Origin: Nostoc sp. CHAB 5844
GTDB taxonomy: Bacteria; Cyanobacteriota; Cyanobacteriia; Cyanobacteriales; Nostocaceae
Reading direction: 5' to 3'
Assembly: GCF_020829595.1 (NCBI RefSeq)
Contig: NZ_JAIVFW010000048.1
Span: forward strand, 1 to 57,688
DNA length: 57,688 nucleotides
The translations under genes and the position numbers were made by a program. Shown one piece after another: positions 43,838-53,373 of this stretch. Position 1 is the stretch's first letter, and each line of letters starts with the position of its first letter. The notes beneath the pieces are model-generated. The model did no database searches. It was not told where the DNA came from and saw nothing but the letters and a program-made list of their open reading frames with translations.

Positions 43838-44023
43838 ATGGAAAATACACAACTTTGGTATATTGTCAAGCGCAAGACTAATAATTGCGAAATCGTCCCA
43901 AGCAACTTGGTTAGGGACGATGATCCAGAGATTATAGAAAAGTGGGGGAAGTTTGCTTCCCAAGAAGAAGCGATCGCACGACGCATTGGGTTAATCAGGG
44001 CTGGTAAATGCCAACCCTTATAA
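43838..44023 (+). CDS. Small conserved cyanobacterial protein
   Basis: Protein of 61 residues, MENTQLWYIVKRKTNNCEIV, ending WGKFASQEEAIARRIGLIRA and GKCQPL. It looks like a conserved short cyanobacterial protein without a characterised domain. It starts one base after the Uma2 stop and is probably co-transcribed; it converges with the protease gene, whose stop is 4 bases away. Confidence 0.6.
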   Translation: MENTQLWYIVKRKTNNCEIVPSNLVRDDDPEIIEKWGKFASQEEAIARRIGLIRAGKCQPL

Positions 44024-44027
44024 AACC

Positions 44028-45314
44028 TTAATTTTTATCCGCGCTAGTAATACCTTTAGCAGCAATCTGCTTGCCTAGAATTTCCACTCCTTTAGCAAAT
44101 TGTGGATCTGCAAGTGTTGCAAGTTTGTCACGCTCATGTAACCACAAATCTTGCCTTTGAGCATCGGTCAAATCCACCTTCACATCTGGATCAATCCCAT
44201 GCTTATTAATATCTTTACCGCTGGGAGTGTGATATTTGGCAATTGTCACTGCCAATCCTGAGCCATCTTCTAAGGGACGCACCGATTGTACCAATCCTTT
44301 ACCGAAGGTTTGACTACCCACCAGAACAGCCCGCTTATTATCCTGTAAGGCTCCAGATAAGATTTCACTAGCACTAGCAGAACCTTTATCTACCAACACT
44401 ACCATTGGTTTAGTCGTTAGGGCGCGGCCGTTGGCTATTTCTCGCTCTTGCTCACCTTGGCGGTCAATAGTGGAAACAATTGTACCTTTATCAAGCCACA
44501 TCCGGGCAATTTCTACACTAGAGAACAACAAGCCACCTGGATTACCACGCAAATCTAGAACATATCCAGCAACCCGCTTAGACTCTAAATCTTTGATTGC
44601 GTTTTGCATTTCCTTACCAGCATTAGCACTGAATTGGTTCAGGCGAATGTAGCCAACATTACCTGTTGGTGTTTGTTTTTGAGAATAACGTACTGGATGG
44701 ATTTCAATCCTAGCGCGTTTAATATCAAACTCCTTGATAGCACCACTACGCTGAATTGTTAGCGTTACTTTGGTGTTTGCTTCACCTCGGATTAAAGATA
44801 CAGCTTGGTTAGTATCCATTCCCTGCGTGCTTTTACCGTCAATTTTTAGAATGACATCTTTAGCTAAAATTCCTGCTTTAAATGCTGGTGTATCTTCAAT
44901 CGGCGCAATCACAACCAATTGCTTAGTTTTCTCATCCTGACCGATGGTAATACCGATACCTGTGAGTTCTCCAGAGGTATCAACTTGCATATTTTTGAAT
45001 TCTTCAGGATCCATAAACCGGGTGTAAGGATCACCAAGCTTTTTCAGCATTTCCCGGATGGATTTATACGCTTCTTGCTGATTACTGTAGGACTTGTTCA
45101 GGTACTCTTTCCGAACAGCCTGCCAATCTACCTGATTAAAAGTGCCATCCACGTATTGGCGGTTAACAATTTGCCAAACTTCATCTACTGTTTCCTTGGG
45201 ACTTGCTTTAAATAAAGCCTGACCACGCGAGTGAATGCCCAGGCTAGTAACAGCAATTGTGGAGAGTGTTACTGCCGTAGCACCCAGAACAAGCCTACTT
45301 TTTGTAATCACCAT
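44028..45314 (-). CDS. C-terminal processing peptidase (S41)
   Basis: Carboxyl-terminal protease of 428 residues. Order: N-terminal membrane/signal segment (about 8-28), helical region, PDZ domain (about 115-195; GIGITIGQDEKTKQLVVI, IRGEANTKVTLTIQR) and the S41 protease core with the catalytic Ser in KGSASASEIL and the Lys in GSQTFGKGLVQ. Cyanobacterial homologues (CtpA/B/C) act in the periplasm or lumen; CtpA processes the D1 protein. Which paralogue this is cannot be told from the sequence alone. Confidence 0.9.
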   Translation of the reverse strand: MVITKSRLVLGATAVTLSTIAVTSLGIHSRGQALFKASPKETVDEVWQIVNRQYVDGTFNQVDWQAVRKEYLNKSYSNQQEAYKSIREMLKKLGDPYTRFMDPEEFKNMQVDTSGELTGIGITIGQDEKTKQLVVIAPIEDTPAFKAGILAKDVILKIDGKSTQGMDTNQAVSLIRGEANTKVTLTIQRSGAIKEFDIKRARIEIHPVRYSQKQTPTGNVGYIRLNQFSANAGKEMQNAIKDLESKRVAGYVLDLRGNPGGLLFSSVEIARMWLDKGTIVSTIDRQGEQEREIANGRALTTKPMVVLVDKGSASASEILSGALQDNKRAVLVGSQTFGKGLVQSVRPLEDGSGLAVTIAKYHTPSGKDINKHGIDPDVKVDLTDAQRQDLWLHERDKLATLADPQFAKGVEILGKQIAAKGITSADKN

Positions 45315-45438
45315 AAATGACAGCTGTGTCAGAGGGAAGAAATAATAGTCAGTATGCCCAATCTAACACAGGTATTCTGCAAAGACCGGGCATGTATTCC
45401 TAAATTCATGAAAATACTTGACAATCCGGCGAAGTGGG

Positions 45439-45480
45439 GAAGTATGAAGTATGAATTATGAAGTATGAAGGATGAAGTAT
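45439..45480. repeat. Heptad tandem repeat
   Basis: Six heptads: GAAGTAT, GAAGTAT, GAATTAT, GAAGTAT, GAAGGAT, GAAGTAT, the same unit type as in the gcv spacers. Inverted CCTTCATCC follows at 45492, enabling a hairpin. It lies in the 209-base spacer just downstream of ispG. Confidence 0.92.
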
Positions 45481-45523
45481 CAAATTTTAACCTTCATCCT
45501 TTTTGAGCTTTTAGTAGCCTCAA

Positions 45524-46750
45524 TTATGGGTCTACCCAACGTCCATCTGTTTTAATCAGGTTGATTAACTCTTGAACACCTTCCGTTTCTGGTACTTTTT
45601 TAATTTCTTCTCGCCCACGATACAAAGAAATGTAACCAGGAGTTTTGCCAACATAACCATAGTCAGCATCTGCCATTTCGCCAGGGCCGTTCACAATACA
45701 ACCCATCACAGCTATGTCTAGTCCAGTTAAGTGCTTGGTGGCTTCCCGGACTTTGTGTAGCACTTCCTCTAAATTAAATAAAGTACGTCCACAGGATGGA
45801 CAAGCGACGTATTCTACCATTGTTTTCCGCAATCCCAACGCTTGCAAAATGCTGTAGCAGACAGGGATTTCGTTTTCTGGTGCTTCTGTAAGGGATACAC
45901 GGATAGTATCACCAATACCATCTGCTAGTAAGGTAGCAATACCAGCGGTGGATTTGATTCTGCCATATTCGCCATCACCTGCTTCCGTCACGCCCAAATG
46001 TAAAGGATAATTCATGTCTAATTCATCCATGCGCTTGGCTAACAGACGATAGGCGGCTACCATCACGGGAACTCGTGAGGCTTTCATGGAAATGACTAGG
46101 TTGTGGAAGTCTAAAGATTCACAAATCCGAATGAATTCTAAAGCCGATTCCACCATTCCCTCTGGAGTGTCACCGTAAGTGAACAGCATTCTTTCTGCTA
46201 GAGAACCATGATTTACCCCAATCCGCATAGCTTTACCTTGATCACGCAGGGAAACTACCAGAGGTGCTAGAGTTTCGCGGATTTTTTCACCAATTTCCTC
46301 AAATTCAGCTTGGGTATATTCGGTGCGATTGGTGTTTGGTTTTTCAAACACATACAAACCTGGATTAATGCGTACCTTTTCGATGTGTTTGGCGACTTCT
46401 AAAGCAATTTTCATGCCATTGTGATGCACATCAGCTACAATTGGCACATCTTGGTAAGTTTTAAGGATTTTTTGCTTAATTTCTGCCAATGCTACAGCGT
46501 GAGCTAGGCTAGGCACTGTGACACGCACGATTTCACAGCCAACTTCGTGCAACCGACGAATAGCGGCTACAGCTCCATCAATATCAAGAGTATCTTCATT
46601 AATCATTGACTGCACTACCACAGGGTGTCCACCGCCGATGGTGACATTGCCTACCTTTACAGGACGGGTTTTACGCCGCTTGATCGTAGTATCAAAGGTG
46701 GGTTGACCAGATGTGGTATTTGACGTTGTAGGTGTCGGCAGAGTTTGCAT
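45524..46750 (-). CDS. ispG: 4-hydroxy-3-methylbut-2-en-1-yl diphosphate synthase
   Basis: IspG/GcpE of 408 residues, the iron-sulphur enzyme of the MEP pathway that makes HMBPP for isoprenoids such as carotenoids and phytol. The 4Fe-4S ligands are in [10 protein letters not shown] and [29 protein letters not shown] and [15 protein letters not shown] belong to the TIM-barrel part. In cyanobacteria the enzyme takes electrons from ferredoxin. Monocistronic; next to the S41 protease gene only by position. Confidence 0.97.
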   Translation of the reverse strand: MQTLPTPTTSNTTSGQPTFDTTIKRRKTRPVKVGNVTIGGGHPVVVQSMINEDTLDIDGAVAAIRRLHEVGCEIVRVTVPSLAHAVALAEIKQKILKTYQDVPIVADVHHNGMKIALEVAKHIEKVRINPGLYVFEKPNTNRTEYTQAEFEEIGEKIRETLAPLVVSLRDQGKAMRIGVNHGSLAERMLFTYGDTPEGMVESALEFIRICESLDFHNLVISMKASRVPVMVAAYRLLAKRMDELDMNYPLHLGVTEAGDGEYGRIKSTAGIATLLADGIGDTIRVSLTEAPENEIPVCYSILQALGLRKTMVEYVACPSCGRTLFNLEEVLHKVREATKHLTGLDIAVMGCIVNGPGEMADADYGYVGKTPGYISLYRGREEIKKVPETEGVQELINLIKTDGRWVDP

Positions 46751-47031
46751 AACTCTATGAAGTAAATTTTTTTAGCTAAAATATCTGTTTCTCAGATTGC
46801 CATAGGACGGGCGTGTTTGGGCAGTGAGATGACCAAAAAGAAGATAAAAAATCTTGGAGAAACAGTTAGTAATAGATTTCTGTTATGCGGTATAAGTTTG
46901 ATTCTGCTTAAATTTTCTTAATATTTAGAGCGATCGCCTTGGATGCTGCGCTCCCTACAATTGCTATTTTGGCGTTATTGTTAGTAAAACTTATATATCA
47001 ACTTCCTACAGCGAATTAGACCTAACGCTTC

Positions 47032-47700
47032 TTAATTACGCTTGCGTACTAGAGTGAGTCCGTCTGCGATCGCAATCAAACTTAGGTCTATGCGATCGTC
47101 TTGAGCTAGCTTGCTGTTGAACTCACGAATAGCTAAAGTAGCTGGGTCTTGTATTTCTGGCTGAATCAATCTTCCAGACCACAGCACATTGTCAATAGCA
47201 ATTAAACCACTTGGTCGCACTAACTTTAACGCCAGTTCGTAGTAAGCATAATAGTTTTCCTTATCAGCATCAATAAAGGCAAAGTCAAAAGTTTCTGCAT
47301 GACATTGTGCTAAAAGATACTCTAGCGTCTCTATTCCTGGAGCAAGTCGCAAGTCAATTTTATCTGCGACACCTGCTTTTTCCCAATAGCGACGAGCAAC
47401 AGATGTAAACTCTTCGCTAACATCACAGGCAATAATCTTACCATCAGGCGGTAGTGCTAAAGCTACACTCAAAGAACTGTAACCAGTGAAAACTCCCACT
47501 TCTAAAGTTTTCTTTGCACCAATTAGCTTGACCAAGAAAGCCAAAAACTGCCCTTGTTCCGGTGCAACTTGCATATTTGCGCGTGGATGGTGAGCAGTGT
47601 CTTGTCGTAACTGCAATAGTACTTCTGGTTCGCGTAGAGACACAGACAACAGATACTCGTGCAAATTTTGTGTCAGATTCAGTGTTTTACCAGTAGACAT
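47032..47700 (-). CDS. Class I SAM-dependent O-methyltransferase (AdoMet-MTase 3)
   Basis: Methyltransferase of 222 residues of the caffeoyl-CoA/catechol O-methyltransferase type. SAM-binding motif I is in LEVGVFTGYSSLSVALALP (about 78-96); FAFIDADKENY (about 150) carries the metal-binding Asp and DNVLWSGR the next metal ligands. Such cyanobacterial enzymes are divalent-cation dependent and methylate catechol-like substrates. The real substrate is unknown. It is divergent from the SsuA-like gene. Confidence 0.9.
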   Translation of the reverse strand: MSTGKTLNLTQNLHEYLLSVSLREPEVLLQLRQDTAHHPRANMQVAPEQGQFLAFLVKLIGAKKTLEVGVFTGYSSLSVALALPPDGKIIACDVSEEFTSVARRYWEKAGVADKIDLRLAPGIETLEYLLAQCHAETFDFAFIDADKENYYAYYELALKLVRPSGLIAIDNVLWSGRLIQPEIQDPATLAIREFNSKLAQDDRIDLSLIAIADGLTLVRKRN

Positions 47701-47811
47701 ACTTTTTCGGAGCTTGCATTTGTTCCTTATTTGTGTAAGTATTCTATCAAAATTACGGTAAGTTGCTCGATTTAACGTAGTATTGTATATGCTTATATTT
47801 TGAATGTACGT

Positions 47812-48882
47812 ATGTTGCTCAAGTATTTATCAAATCGACTTATGAAGATTGTCAGCAGCTTTCTTCAGAATCATGAAATATGGAGAATTAGTATATTTAC
47901 CCTATTTTTTGCTTGCGGTTTAACTTTGAGTCTGGTTCTATCTGCGTGTTCTTCTAATAACACCAGTAACTCTGCGTCCATACAAACCACCAATCAAAGC
48001 ACGACAAATCAAGCTGTTGTGGTGCGGATTGGCTATCAAAAAGCAGCAACTATTCTCAGCGCGATGAAAGCACAAAAAGATTTAGAAAATGCTTTTGAGA
48101 AGAGTGGTGCTTCGGTGACATGGGCGGAATTTCCTTCTGGGCCGCCAATGTTAGAAGCCATCAATGCTGGGAGTATCGATTTTGGCTACACTGGTGAATC
48201 TCCCCCAATTTTTGCCCAAGCTGCGGGTAATCCTTTGGTTTATGTTGCTTACGATCCTTGGAGTCCCAAAGCCGAAGCAATTCTTGTACCGAAAAATTCA
48301 TCTATTCAAAGCCTTGCAGATCTTAAAGGTAAACGAGTTGCTGTTGCTAAAGGTTCAAATACTAACTACTTATTGGTAAAAGCCTTAGAAAAGGGCGGAG
48401 TAGATTACAAAGATATTCAACCAGCTTTTCTCCAACCTCCTGATGCGCGTGCGGCGTTTGAGGGTAACAATGTAGATGCTTGGGCAATTTGGGATCCTTA
48501 TTTAGCGGCGGCGCAAGCTGCTACAGGCGCACGCACTCTGACAGATGCAACTGGGTTAGCACCCAATCGTGGTTATTATCTAGCTGCTAAATCTTTTGTT
48601 GATAAGTACCCTGATGCTTTAAAAACAGTGCTGGAACAAGTGAAAAAACGAAGTGACTGGGCAAAAAATAATCCCACAGAAGTTGCGAAATTTCTCTCAC
48701 CGGCACTGGGTATTGATGCTGGAGTTCTAGAAGTTGCAGAAAAACGACGGGAGTATGGTGTACTACTGCTAACAGAGGAAGTGATTCGTGGACAACAGCA
48801 GATTGCCGATACTTTTTACAAAATCAAGCTGATACCGAAGTCAGTCAAGATTAGCGAAATCGTTTGGAAAGGCAATCAATAG
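47812..48882 (+). CDS. ssuA: Aliphatic sulfonate-type ABC transporter binding lipoprotein
   Basis: Protein of 356 residues of the SsuA/TauA binding-protein family. The N-terminal hydrophobic segment ends in LVLSACSS, a lipobox. VVRIGYQKAATILSAMKAQ, FPSGPPMLEAINAGSIDFGY and AIWDPYLAAAQAATGARTL are characteristic. It binds sulfonates or similar anions for import. ATG 47812 was chosen (ATG 47842 and TTG 47800 are alternatives; none has a good ribosome-binding site). No permease or ATPase is near; downstream come the AprA-like flavoprotein and related genes, which supports a role in organosulfur use. Confidence 0.85.
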   Translation: MLLKYLSNRLMKIVSSFLQNHEIWRISIFTLFFACGLTLSLVLSACSSNNTSNSASIQTTNQSTTNQAVVVRIGYQKAATILSAMKAQKDLENAFEKSGASVTWAEFPSGPPMLEAINAGSIDFGYTGESPPIFAQAAGNPLVYVAYDPWSPKAEAILVPKNSSIQSLADLKGKRVAVAKGSNTNYLLVKALEKGGVDYKDIQPAFLQPPDARAAFEGNNVDAWAIWDPYLAAAQAATGARTLTDATGLAPNRGYYLAAKSFVDKYPDALKTVLEQVKKRSDWAKNNPTEVAKFLSPALGIDAGVLEVAEKRREYGVLLLTEEVIRGQQQIADTFYKIKLIPKSVKISEIVWKGNQ

Positions 48883-48954
48883 GAGGCAGAAGGCTTCTCT
48901 TACGTCGAACTCAGGTTTTGGTAAAACAGAGAAATTCTTCATGAGGAGAATATC

Positions 48955-49169
48955 ATGTCGGAAGTTGTGAAGTCAGATATACAAGTACGAAGTTGTCTGC
49001 CATCAGATGCAGAGAGCGTCTTAAAGGTACACCGAGTGGCGATCTGAACGCTTCGCTCAACGCTGAACCGTTTTATCAAGTTAATGGTTATATGAATGAA
49101 GGTTTAGAAGAACATACCCTACGTTCCGGTCGAAAAATGCCATCTATTCGGATGAGAAAAAAATTGTAA
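48955..49169 (+). pseudogene. GNAT acetyltransferase remnant with internal deletion
   Basis: Begins with a fine ribosome-binding site (GAGGAG) and MSEVVKSDIQVRSCLPSDAE, the typical opening of a GNAT acetyltransferase. It stops after about 28 codons. From about 49065 another stretch reads EPFYQVNGYMNEGLEEHTLR to a stop at 49167-49169, the typical C-terminal end of the same family. The acetyl-CoA-binding core between them has been deleted. Confidence 0.7.
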
Positions 49170-49258
49170 TTAGAGGATCTGAAAATTCAATTTGTAATTT
49201 ACAAAGTTCCATCTCCCTCATCCTCCTTATCTTCCCTATTCCCCACTCTCAAAAGCTT

Positions 49259-50968
49259 ATGGACATCAACACCCAACGAATAAAAACTGATGTACTTGTC
49301 ATTGGTGGCGGTACGGCAGGAACGATGGCTGGAATTAAAGCTAAACAAGCGAATCCCGATGCAGAGGTGCTGATTTTAGAAAAGGCTAACATACGAAGGA
49401 GTGGTGCGATCGCAATGGGTATGGATGGCGTAAATACCGCAGTCATTCCCGGTCATTCCACCCCAGAACAATACGTCCGCGAAATCACCCTAGCCAACGA
49501 TGGCATTCTCAACCAAAAAGCTGTTTATCAAACAGGCAGATTAGGTTATGAAGTCATCCAAGAATTAGAAAGCTGGGGTGTGAAATTTCAAAAAGATGCC
49601 CAAGGCAACTATGACTTAAAACAAGTGCATCGTGTGGGTAAATATGTCTTACCTATGCCAGAAGGTAAAGACCTCAAAACCATTCTCACCCGCCAAGTCA
49701 AACGCCATAAAGTCAAAGTCACAAACCGCGTCATGGCGACGCGAGTATTAGTCAAAGCCGGACGTGCTATTGGTGCGGTGGGATTTGATGTCAGAAACGG
49801 CGATTATATTGTTATTCAAGCGAAAGCCGTCATTCTCTGTACGGGTGCTTGCGGCAGATTAGGATTACCTGCTTCTGGCTATCTCTACGGCACTTACGAA
49901 AATCCTACCAATGCCGGGGATGGCTATTCAATGGCTTATCATGCAGGCGCAGAACTCAGCAATATAGAATGCTTTCAAATTAATCCCTTAATCAAAGATT
50001 ACAACGGCCCTGCCTGTGCTTATGTTGCCGGGCCGTTTGGCGCACATACAGCCAACGCCGAAGGAAATCGCTTCATTAGTTGCGACTATTGGAGTGGTCA
50101 AATGATGTTGGAAATCTGGAAAGAATTAAACTCTGGCAAAGGGCCAGTCCAACTCAAAATGACCCATCTTGATGAAGATACAATTGCAGAAATTGAATCG
50201 ATACTTTGGGCGAATGAAAGACCAAGTAGAGAACGCTTTCATCAAGGCAGAAATGAAGATTACCGCACTCACGGCGTAGAAATGCATATTTCTGAAATCG
50301 GCTTATGTAGCGGTCATAGTGCTTCTGGTGTGTGGGTAAACGAAAACGCGCAAACAACAGTTCCCGGTTTATATGCAGCCGGAGACATGGCCAGCGTTCC
50401 GCATAATTATATGATTGGCGCATTTGTTTTCGGTCGCATAGCCGGAATTCATGCCATTGAATATGTAGAAGATTTAGATTTTATTGAACCAGATACAGAG
50501 TTTTTAGAAACAGAAAAAGCTAGAATTTATGCCCCATTAACCCGACCGAATGGCATACCGCATACTCAAGTAGAATATAAACTCAGACGCTTAGTTAATG
50601 ATTATCTCCAACCACCAAAATCAGGTAACAAAATAGAAATTGGTTTAAAACATTTTGTTCAATATCAACAAACATTAGATTTAATGGGTGCGCGTGATCC
50701 CCATGAATTAATGCGTTCTATGGAAGTGCATTTTATTCGTGATTGTGCAGAAATGGCTGCCAGAGCATCATTGTATCGTCAAGAAACTCGTTGGGGTCTT
50801 TATCATTACCGCTTAGATTATCCAGAAAAAAATGATGATGAGTGGTTCTGTCATGTCAATTTAAAAAAAGATGAATCAGGACAAATGATATTGTTTAAAC
50901 GTCCTGTAGAACCTTACATTGTGGAAGTAGATAGAATCAAAGAACTTTATGATGTCGCTGTGAGGTAA
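49259..50968 (+). CDS. AprA-like FAD-dependent fumarate reductase/succinate dehydrogenase-type flavoprotein
   Basis: Flavoprotein of 569 residues with FAD-binding DVLVIGGGTAGTMAGIKAK (about 11-29), a later TVPGLYAAGDMASVPHNYM (about 358-376) closing the FAD site, and a C-terminal helical domain. Relatives include adenylylsulfate reductase AprA and the Sdh/Frd flavoproteins. In many bacteria this subtype is encoded with a small AprB-like ferredoxin and sulfonate transporters. Here that ferredoxin gene is at 53883, separated by an ArgJ-like gene block. The reaction is unknown; a sulfur or carboxylate redox step is inferred. Confidence 0.82.
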   Translation: MDINTQRIKTDVLVIGGGTAGTMAGIKAKQANPDAEVLILEKANIRRSGAIAMGMDGVNTAVIPGHSTPEQYVREITLANDGILNQKAVYQTGRLGYEVIQELESWGVKFQKDAQGNYDLKQVHRVGKYVLPMPEGKDLKTILTRQVKRHKVKVTNRVMATRVLVKAGRAIGAVGFDVRNGDYIVIQAKAVILCTGACGRLGLPASGYLYGTYENPTNAGDGYSMAYHAGAELSNIECFQINPLIKDYNGPACAYVAGPFGAHTANAEGNRFISCDYWSGQMMLEIWKELNSGKGPVQLKMTHLDEDTIAEIESILWANERPSRERFHQGRNEDYRTHGVEMHISEIGLCSGHSASGVWVNENAQTTVPGLYAAGDMASVPHNYMIGAFVFGRIAGIHAIEYVEDLDFIEPDTEFLETEKARIYAPLTRPNGIPHTQVEYKLRRLVNDYLQPPKSGNKIEIGLKHFVQYQQTLDLMGARDPHELMRSMEVHFIRDCAEMAARASLYRQETRWGLYHYRLDYPEKNDDEWFCHVNLKKDESGQMILFKRPVEPYIVEVDRIKELYDVAVR

Positions 50969-51022
50969 AATATTCAACAATTAATTTATTCAGATGCTCA
51001 GAGCATTAACTTAGTAAAAAAG

Positions 51023-52186
51023 ATGCCACTAACTACTTCTGATGTACCCAAAGGATTTAGCAGTTTTGTTACCAACTTAGGTATTAAAGATAATACTGAT
51101 GATTTCGTTTTGATTAAATCAGAAGTTCCATGTGTTGCTGATGGCGTATTTACTCAAAGCCTATTTGCAGGGCCGAGTGTGACTATCAGCCGCCAAAATT
51201 TAAAAGATGCTCAAGCGCAAGGCATTATAGTCATATCCAAAAATGCCAATGTTGCTAACGGTGCTATTGGCGCTGCTGATGCAGAAGAAATTATTCAACT
51301 CGTGGCAACTGAAACTGGAATAGCTGCTCAAGATATTGTTATAGCATCTACAGGTGTTATTGGAAGACGTTACCCCATAGAAAAAATCCGAGATGGTTTA
51401 TTAGGTATAGGAAAAAAATTAACTACTGCCGATTTTGAAAAAGCAGCAGTAGGTATTATGACAACTGACACAGTACCTAAACTAGCTGTGCAACAAATTG
51501 GCAATGCTAAGTTAATCGGAATTGCTAAAGGTGTTGGTATGATTGAGCCTAATATGGCTACGCTGTTAGCATTCTTTTTTACTGATGCAGCCATTCCCAA
51601 AGATGTACTTCCTGCTATTTTTCGACCTATTGTAGATAAAACTTTTAACTGTCTGAGTGTAGATACCGATACTTCTACAAGTGATTCTGCTGTGATTCTT
51701 GCTAATGGTTTAGCCGGAGAAGTTTCACAACAAGAATTTACTCAGGCTTTGCAAGAAATTGCACATGAATTAGTGCTTAAAATTGCAAGAGATGGAGAAG
51801 GTGCTACTAAAGTTATTGAAGTTACTGTAGATTCTGCTATTAACTATGCACAAGCCAAACGAGTTGCAAAAGCAATTGTTAATTCACCTTTAGTAAAAAC
51901 AGCTATTTATGGAGCCGATCCTAACTGGGGAAGAGTTGCTATGGCTATAGGCAAATGTGAACAAGACAAAGAGATCAATCAAGAAAAAGTACAAATTAGA
52001 TTTGATGATATTCAAGTTTATCCTGATGTTGCTTCTGAAGAAAAACTGAAGTTGCTACAAAAAATTATGTCTAAAGAAAAAGTAAATATTCATGTTAGCC
52101 TCAATATTGGCGAAGCTGCTGCAACTGTATGGGGATGCGATCTTTCAGAAGGTTATATAGATATAAACGGTAAGTATTCAACTTAA
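51023..52186 (+). CDS. ArgJ-like ornithine/glutamate N-acetyltransferase paralogue
   Basis: Protein of 387 residues of the ArgJ/OAT Ntn-hydrolase family, which transfers acetyl groups between ornithine and glutamate after self-cleavage. The cleavage site is visible in EPNMATLLAFFFTDA, with Thr180 as new N-terminal nucleophile. Other family blocks: YGADPNWGRVAMAIG and the end AAATVWGCDLSEGYIDING. The N-terminal half is divergent (VPKGFSSFVTNLG; IIVISKNANVANG instead of the usual LVVNSGNANA), so this may be a secondary-metabolism paralogue (compare clavulanate OAT2) rather than the housekeeping arginine gene. Confidence 0.8.
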   Translation: MPLTTSDVPKGFSSFVTNLGIKDNTDDFVLIKSEVPCVADGVFTQSLFAGPSVTISRQNLKDAQAQGIIVISKNANVANGAIGAADAEEIIQLVATETGIAAQDIVIASTGVIGRRYPIEKIRDGLLGIGKKLTTADFEKAAVGIMTTDTVPKLAVQQIGNAKLIGIAKGVGMIEPNMATLLAFFFTDAAIPKDVLPAIFRPIVDKTFNCLSVDTDTSTSDSAVILANGLAGEVSQQEFTQALQEIAHELVLKIARDGEGATKVIEVTVDSAINYAQAKRVAKAIVNSPLVKTAIYGADPNWGRVAMAIGKCEQDKEINQEKVQIRFDDIQVYPDVASEEKLKLLQKIMSKEKVNIHVSLNIGEAAATVWGCDLSEGYIDINGKYST

Positions 52187-52219
52187 AAAATAACCAATGT
52201 TTATATTTTAAATAAAAAA

Positions 52220-52933
52220 ATGCATTATGAAGCCATAATTTTTGATCTGGATAATACATTATTAAACTTTGACTTGTGTGAACGCCTAGCTATTCTTGGC
52301 ACGCTGGAAGCTTGTGCAATCTCCTTAGATTTACATGGGATAACTGAAACTATTTTTCTACAAGTATATGAAACTTATAGCTCCGAGTATTGGAGACAGC
52401 GAGATGTTTTTACTCCTAGTGAGTTAATTAAGATGTCTTATGAAAGTACACTGGCTGAGTTAAATATCAAAACAGAGAAAATTAGCCATCTCGGAGAAAT
52501 ATTTTGGGAGATTTTTAATCATTCAAGTATCTTGGAACCTGATGTATATGAAGTATTAACTGTTCTTTCACGTAGTTATCGTTTAGCTGTCATCAGCAAT
52601 GGTTTGGTATTAACGCAGCTACCGAGAATGCAAGCTACGGGTATTGACCACTTTTTCGAGGAAGTTGTAGTTTCTAAAGCAATTGGTTTTGCTAAACCAT
52701 CTCCTGAAATATTTCATCATGCGTTGTCGAAATTAGGTTTAACACCAGCACAAGTTCTTTACGTTGGAGATTCTCTTAATCATGACTATGCAGGAGCAAT
52801 ACAAGTCAATATTGATTTTTGCTATTACAACAGAAAAAATCAAGTTTTATCACAAGAGGTGCAACCAAAATTTATGATAAATAAACTTTTAAAATTGCTA
52901 GAATTAGTGCGATCGCCATTTATCGTAAATTGA
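52220..52933 (+). CDS. HAD-family hydrolase (YjjG-like)
   Basis: HAD phosphatase of 237 residues: motif I IIFDLDNTLLNF (about 6-17), motif II VISNG (about 122-126), the Lys in GFAKPSPEIF (motif III), and motif IV YVGDSLNHDY. A C1-type helical cap lies between motifs I and II. It resembles YjjG-type nucleotide monophosphatases, but substrates of this family are broad. It follows the ArgJ-like gene by 33 bases. Confidence 0.85.
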   Translation: MHYEAIIFDLDNTLLNFDLCERLAILGTLEACAISLDLHGITETIFLQVYETYSSEYWRQRDVFTPSELIKMSYESTLAELNIKTEKISHLGEIFWEIFNHSSILEPDVYEVLTVLSRSYRLAVISNGLVLTQLPRMQATGIDHFFEEVVVSKAIGFAKPSPEIFHHALSKLGLTPAQVLYVGDSLNHDYAGAIQVNIDFCYYNRKNQVLSQEVQPKFMINKLLKLLELVRSPFIVN

Positions 52934-53096
52934 GTTAAACGCAATGAAATTCAACACATGAAGCAGGAAAAACCGAAAATAAAATTATTGGATAAAATGG
53001 TAAACCTTTTTTAAATATTAGTTTTTCGCCATGATTAATATTGCTACTGTTCCTAGCACAAGTAGAAAAATTAGAGTTAGAGGCGGTTAAGCAAAT

Positions 53097-53373
53097 ATGC
53101 CATATCCATACAATATAGAACTACCAAAACTCGTAATTCGCGCTCATGAGCAAGCCGAGCGTCTTGGTTTTCCTATGATGCCGCAAGCAAGGTCGTCCAA
53201 TCGGAAAATCTGCGCCAACAACGACAATTACGCCAGCAGATGGTGCGCTTCTTCGCGCTCTTGTTGCTGGTTATCCAGCAGGAAGAATATGCGAGATTGG
53301 TACTGGTGCTGGTGTCAGCACAGCTTGGCTCATCAGTGGTATGTTGCCTATATTTAAAATATATGGTAAATAA
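53097..53373 (+). pseudogene. SAM-dependent methyltransferase remnant (frameshifted, truncated)
   Basis: The frame from ATG 53097 reads MPYPYNIELPKLVIRAHEQA and is in phase up to about 53188. From 53191 the next frame continues the same protein: GRPIGKSAPTTTITPADGAL, then AGRICEIGTGAGVSTAWLI, the SAM-binding motif I. It then ends at 53371-53373 after SGML. An extra base separates the halves, and the C-terminal two thirds of an O-methyltransferase-type domain are missing. Confidence 0.75.
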
